Source of the DNA: Cyclobacteriaceae bacterium
GTDB taxonomy: Bacteria > Bacteroidota > Bacteroidia > Cytophagales > Cyclobacteriaceae
Direction: 5' to 3'
Assembly: GCA_026989505.1 (NCBI GenBank)
Contig: JALSJF010000012.1
Location: 1 to 33,807, forward strand
DNA length: 33,807 nt
Part shown: positions 33,155-33,807 of the stretch, piece by piece
How positions within the stretch are numbered: position 1 is the first letter of the stretch
Layout of the letters: each line of letters opens with the position of its first letter
Program-made: the position numbers and the translations under genes
Notes under the pieces: model-generated
Databases searched by the model: none
Seen by the model: the letters and a program-made list of their open reading frames with translations, nothing else
What the model was told of the DNA's origin: nothing

Positions 33155-33565
33155 ATGTTTTCAAATTCTACCAAGTATGCTATCCGGGCCATTGTTTACA
33201 TCATGGAGAACCAGCATGAGCGGAAGGACACGGTAGTGAAAATGGCTGAAGAGCTAAAAATTCCGCAGCCGTATTTAAGCAAGGTATTACAGCAATTGGC
33301 CAAAAGCGGCATTATTTCCTCGGCCAAAGGCCGGGGGGGTGGTTTTTACCTCACCAAAGAAAACATGCAGCGGCCTTTAATGGATGTGGTGGTGTGTATT
33401 GAAGGCTATAATGTTTTCAATAAATGTATTCTGGGCCTGGAAAAATGCTCTGACGAAAACCCCTGTATCCTGCACCCGCATTTCAAGGCCTTTAAAGCCA
33501 GCATTGAACACTCGGTAAGCGAGCAATCGGTGGCTGATTTATTTAACATTGCCACAGATGATTAA
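33155..33565 (+). CDS. Rrf2-family transcriptional regulator with Fe-S cysteines
   Basis: A 136-residue winged-helix protein. The N-terminus MFSNSTKYAIRAIVYI and the helix-turn-helix IPQPYLSKVLQQLAKSGIISSAKGRGGGFYL are typical of Rrf2. Three cysteines, C91, C98 and C104, and H107 (CILGLEKC, PCILH) correspond to the cluster ligands of IscR and NsrR; C81 is an extra cysteine. An Fe-S cluster that senses NO or redox state is therefore likely. It is divergent from the FAS1-nosZ operon across 199 bp and is the obvious candidate for its regulator. Confidence 0.88.
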   Translation: MFSNSTKYAIRAIVYIMENQHERKDTVVKMAEELKIPQPYLSKVLQQLAKSGIISSAKGRGGGFYLTKENMQRPLMDVVVCIEGYNVFNKCILGLEKCSDENPCILHPHFKAFKASIEHSVSEQSVADLFNIATDD

Positions 33566-33611
33566 CCTGTCCCGGATGGTTAACTATGGCTTTTTTCTGC
33601 CCCGATGTTTA

Positions 33612-33640
33612 TTGATATGCCCAAAAAGTAATTATGTTTG
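33612..33640 (+). promoter_or_regulatory. -7 element before the tRNA-Leu-like repeat
   Basis: TATGTTTG (33633-33640) fits TAnnTTTG; a weaker TTTA at 33608-33611 precedes it by 21 bp. The first tRNA-Leu-like copy starts 18 bp downstream, as expected for a tRNA promoter. Confidence 0.45.
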
Positions 33641-33657
33641 CATGCCAATTACCTGTT

Positions 33658-33768
33658 GCCCAGGTGGCGGAATTGGTAGACCTGCCTGCCGGCAGGCAGG
33701 CGCCTTGAACCAACGCTAATTGCATAAGGCAGTTAGTATTACTTATTGTACTTGAAATTATATATTAT
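33658..33768 (+). pseudogene. tRNA-Leu 5' part interrupted by a palindrome, copy 1 of tandem repeat
   Basis: GCCCAGGTGGCGG followed by AATTGGTAGAC is the acceptor strand, D-stem and D-loop of a bacterial tRNA-Leu. At the point where the D-stem should close, the perfect palindrome CCTGCCTGCCGGCAGGCAGG (33681-33700) follows. The remaining 68 bases are partly AT-rich and contain no anticodon arm, no T-arm and no 3' acceptor strand CCTGGGC before the next copy starts. I see no way to fold an intact tRNA from it. Confidence 0.55.
33681..33700. repeat. Perfect 20-bp GC-rich palindrome
   Basis: CCTGCCTGCCGGCAGGCAGG is self-complementary over its whole length and built from the CCTG/CAGG unit. It occurs again at 33792 onward at the same place in the second copy, where the window cuts it off. 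It looks like a small repetitive extragenic palindrome. Confidence 0.75.
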
Positions 33769-33807
33769 GCCCAGGTGGCGGAATTGGTAGACCTGCCTGC
33801 CGGCAGG
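33769..33807 (+). pseudogene. tRNA-Leu-like repeat, copy 2, cut by the window end
   Basis: The 39 bases are identical to 33658-33696, giving a period of 111 bp, and end inside the palindrome. Whether a full tRNA-Leu follows cannot be seen. Upstream flanks of the two copies differ, so the identity begins exactly at the tRNA 5' end. Confidence 0.6.

Noticed and set aside
1-33807. CRISPR array, insertion sequences, prophage genes or defence systems
   Set aside because: No spaced direct-repeat array, transposase, integrase or phage structural gene was seen in any frame.

Overview
The window looks like chromosomal DNA from a member of the Bacteroidota, most probably a Cytophagales-type bacterium. 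The reasons are a type IX secretion C-terminal sorting domain, repeated promoter elements of the Bacteroidota form (TTTG, about 19-24 bp, TAnnTTTG), weak or absent Shine-Dalgarno sites, and a Sec-exported, clade II-like nitrous oxide reductase. No insertion sequence, prophage or CRISPR array was seen. Coding density is high. No gene-free stretch exceeds 300 bp; the longest are 9585-9867, 12021-12185, 32956-33154 and 33566-33807, and each holds regulatory or RNA signals described below.

Left part (1-7.7 kb): a haem biosynthesis locus. On the minus strand hemA, hemC, hemD, hemB, hemL and the first nine codons of a probable hemE form one chain in which every gene overlaps the next by 1-8 bases. 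It carries glutamyl-tRNA towards uroporphyrinogen III and its decarboxylation. Divergently, hemH and hemG (1-base overlap) encode the last two steps. The hemH product carries an internal cysteine cluster.

Middle part (7.7-26.4 kb): mixed housekeeping and envelope genes. These are a CAP-domain protein, a D-2-hydroxyacid dehydrogenase, a GNAT-like protein with an operator-like promoter, a T9SS cargo protein, tRNA-Lys(UUU) with promoter and terminator, a TPR/SH3 membrane protein, a short DNA polymerase III alpha (DnaE-type), M14 and M28 exopeptidases, a TapB-like protein, RecQ, a crotonase-family hydratase, ComEC, PhoH, a SAM hydrolase (DUF62) and a small ABM-domain monooxygenase.

Right part (26.4-33.6 kb): a nitrous oxide reduction locus. 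Reading on the minus strand, it runs FAS1 lipoprotein, nosZ (Sec lipoprotein), a four-helix membrane protein (NosB-like position), nosL, nosD, nosF and nosY. It is divergent from an Rrf2-family regulator that keeps the three cysteines and the histidine of Fe-S sensors. The locus has no nosR and no cytochrome c gene. A strong terminator hairpin lies after nosZ, and nosD may have its own promoter.

Right edge: a promoter-like sequence precedes two tandem 5' parts of a tRNA-Leu-like sequence, 111 bp apart. Both carry a perfect 20-bp GC-rich palindrome at the D-stem junction, and neither is a complete tRNA within the window. This is the oddest feature here.
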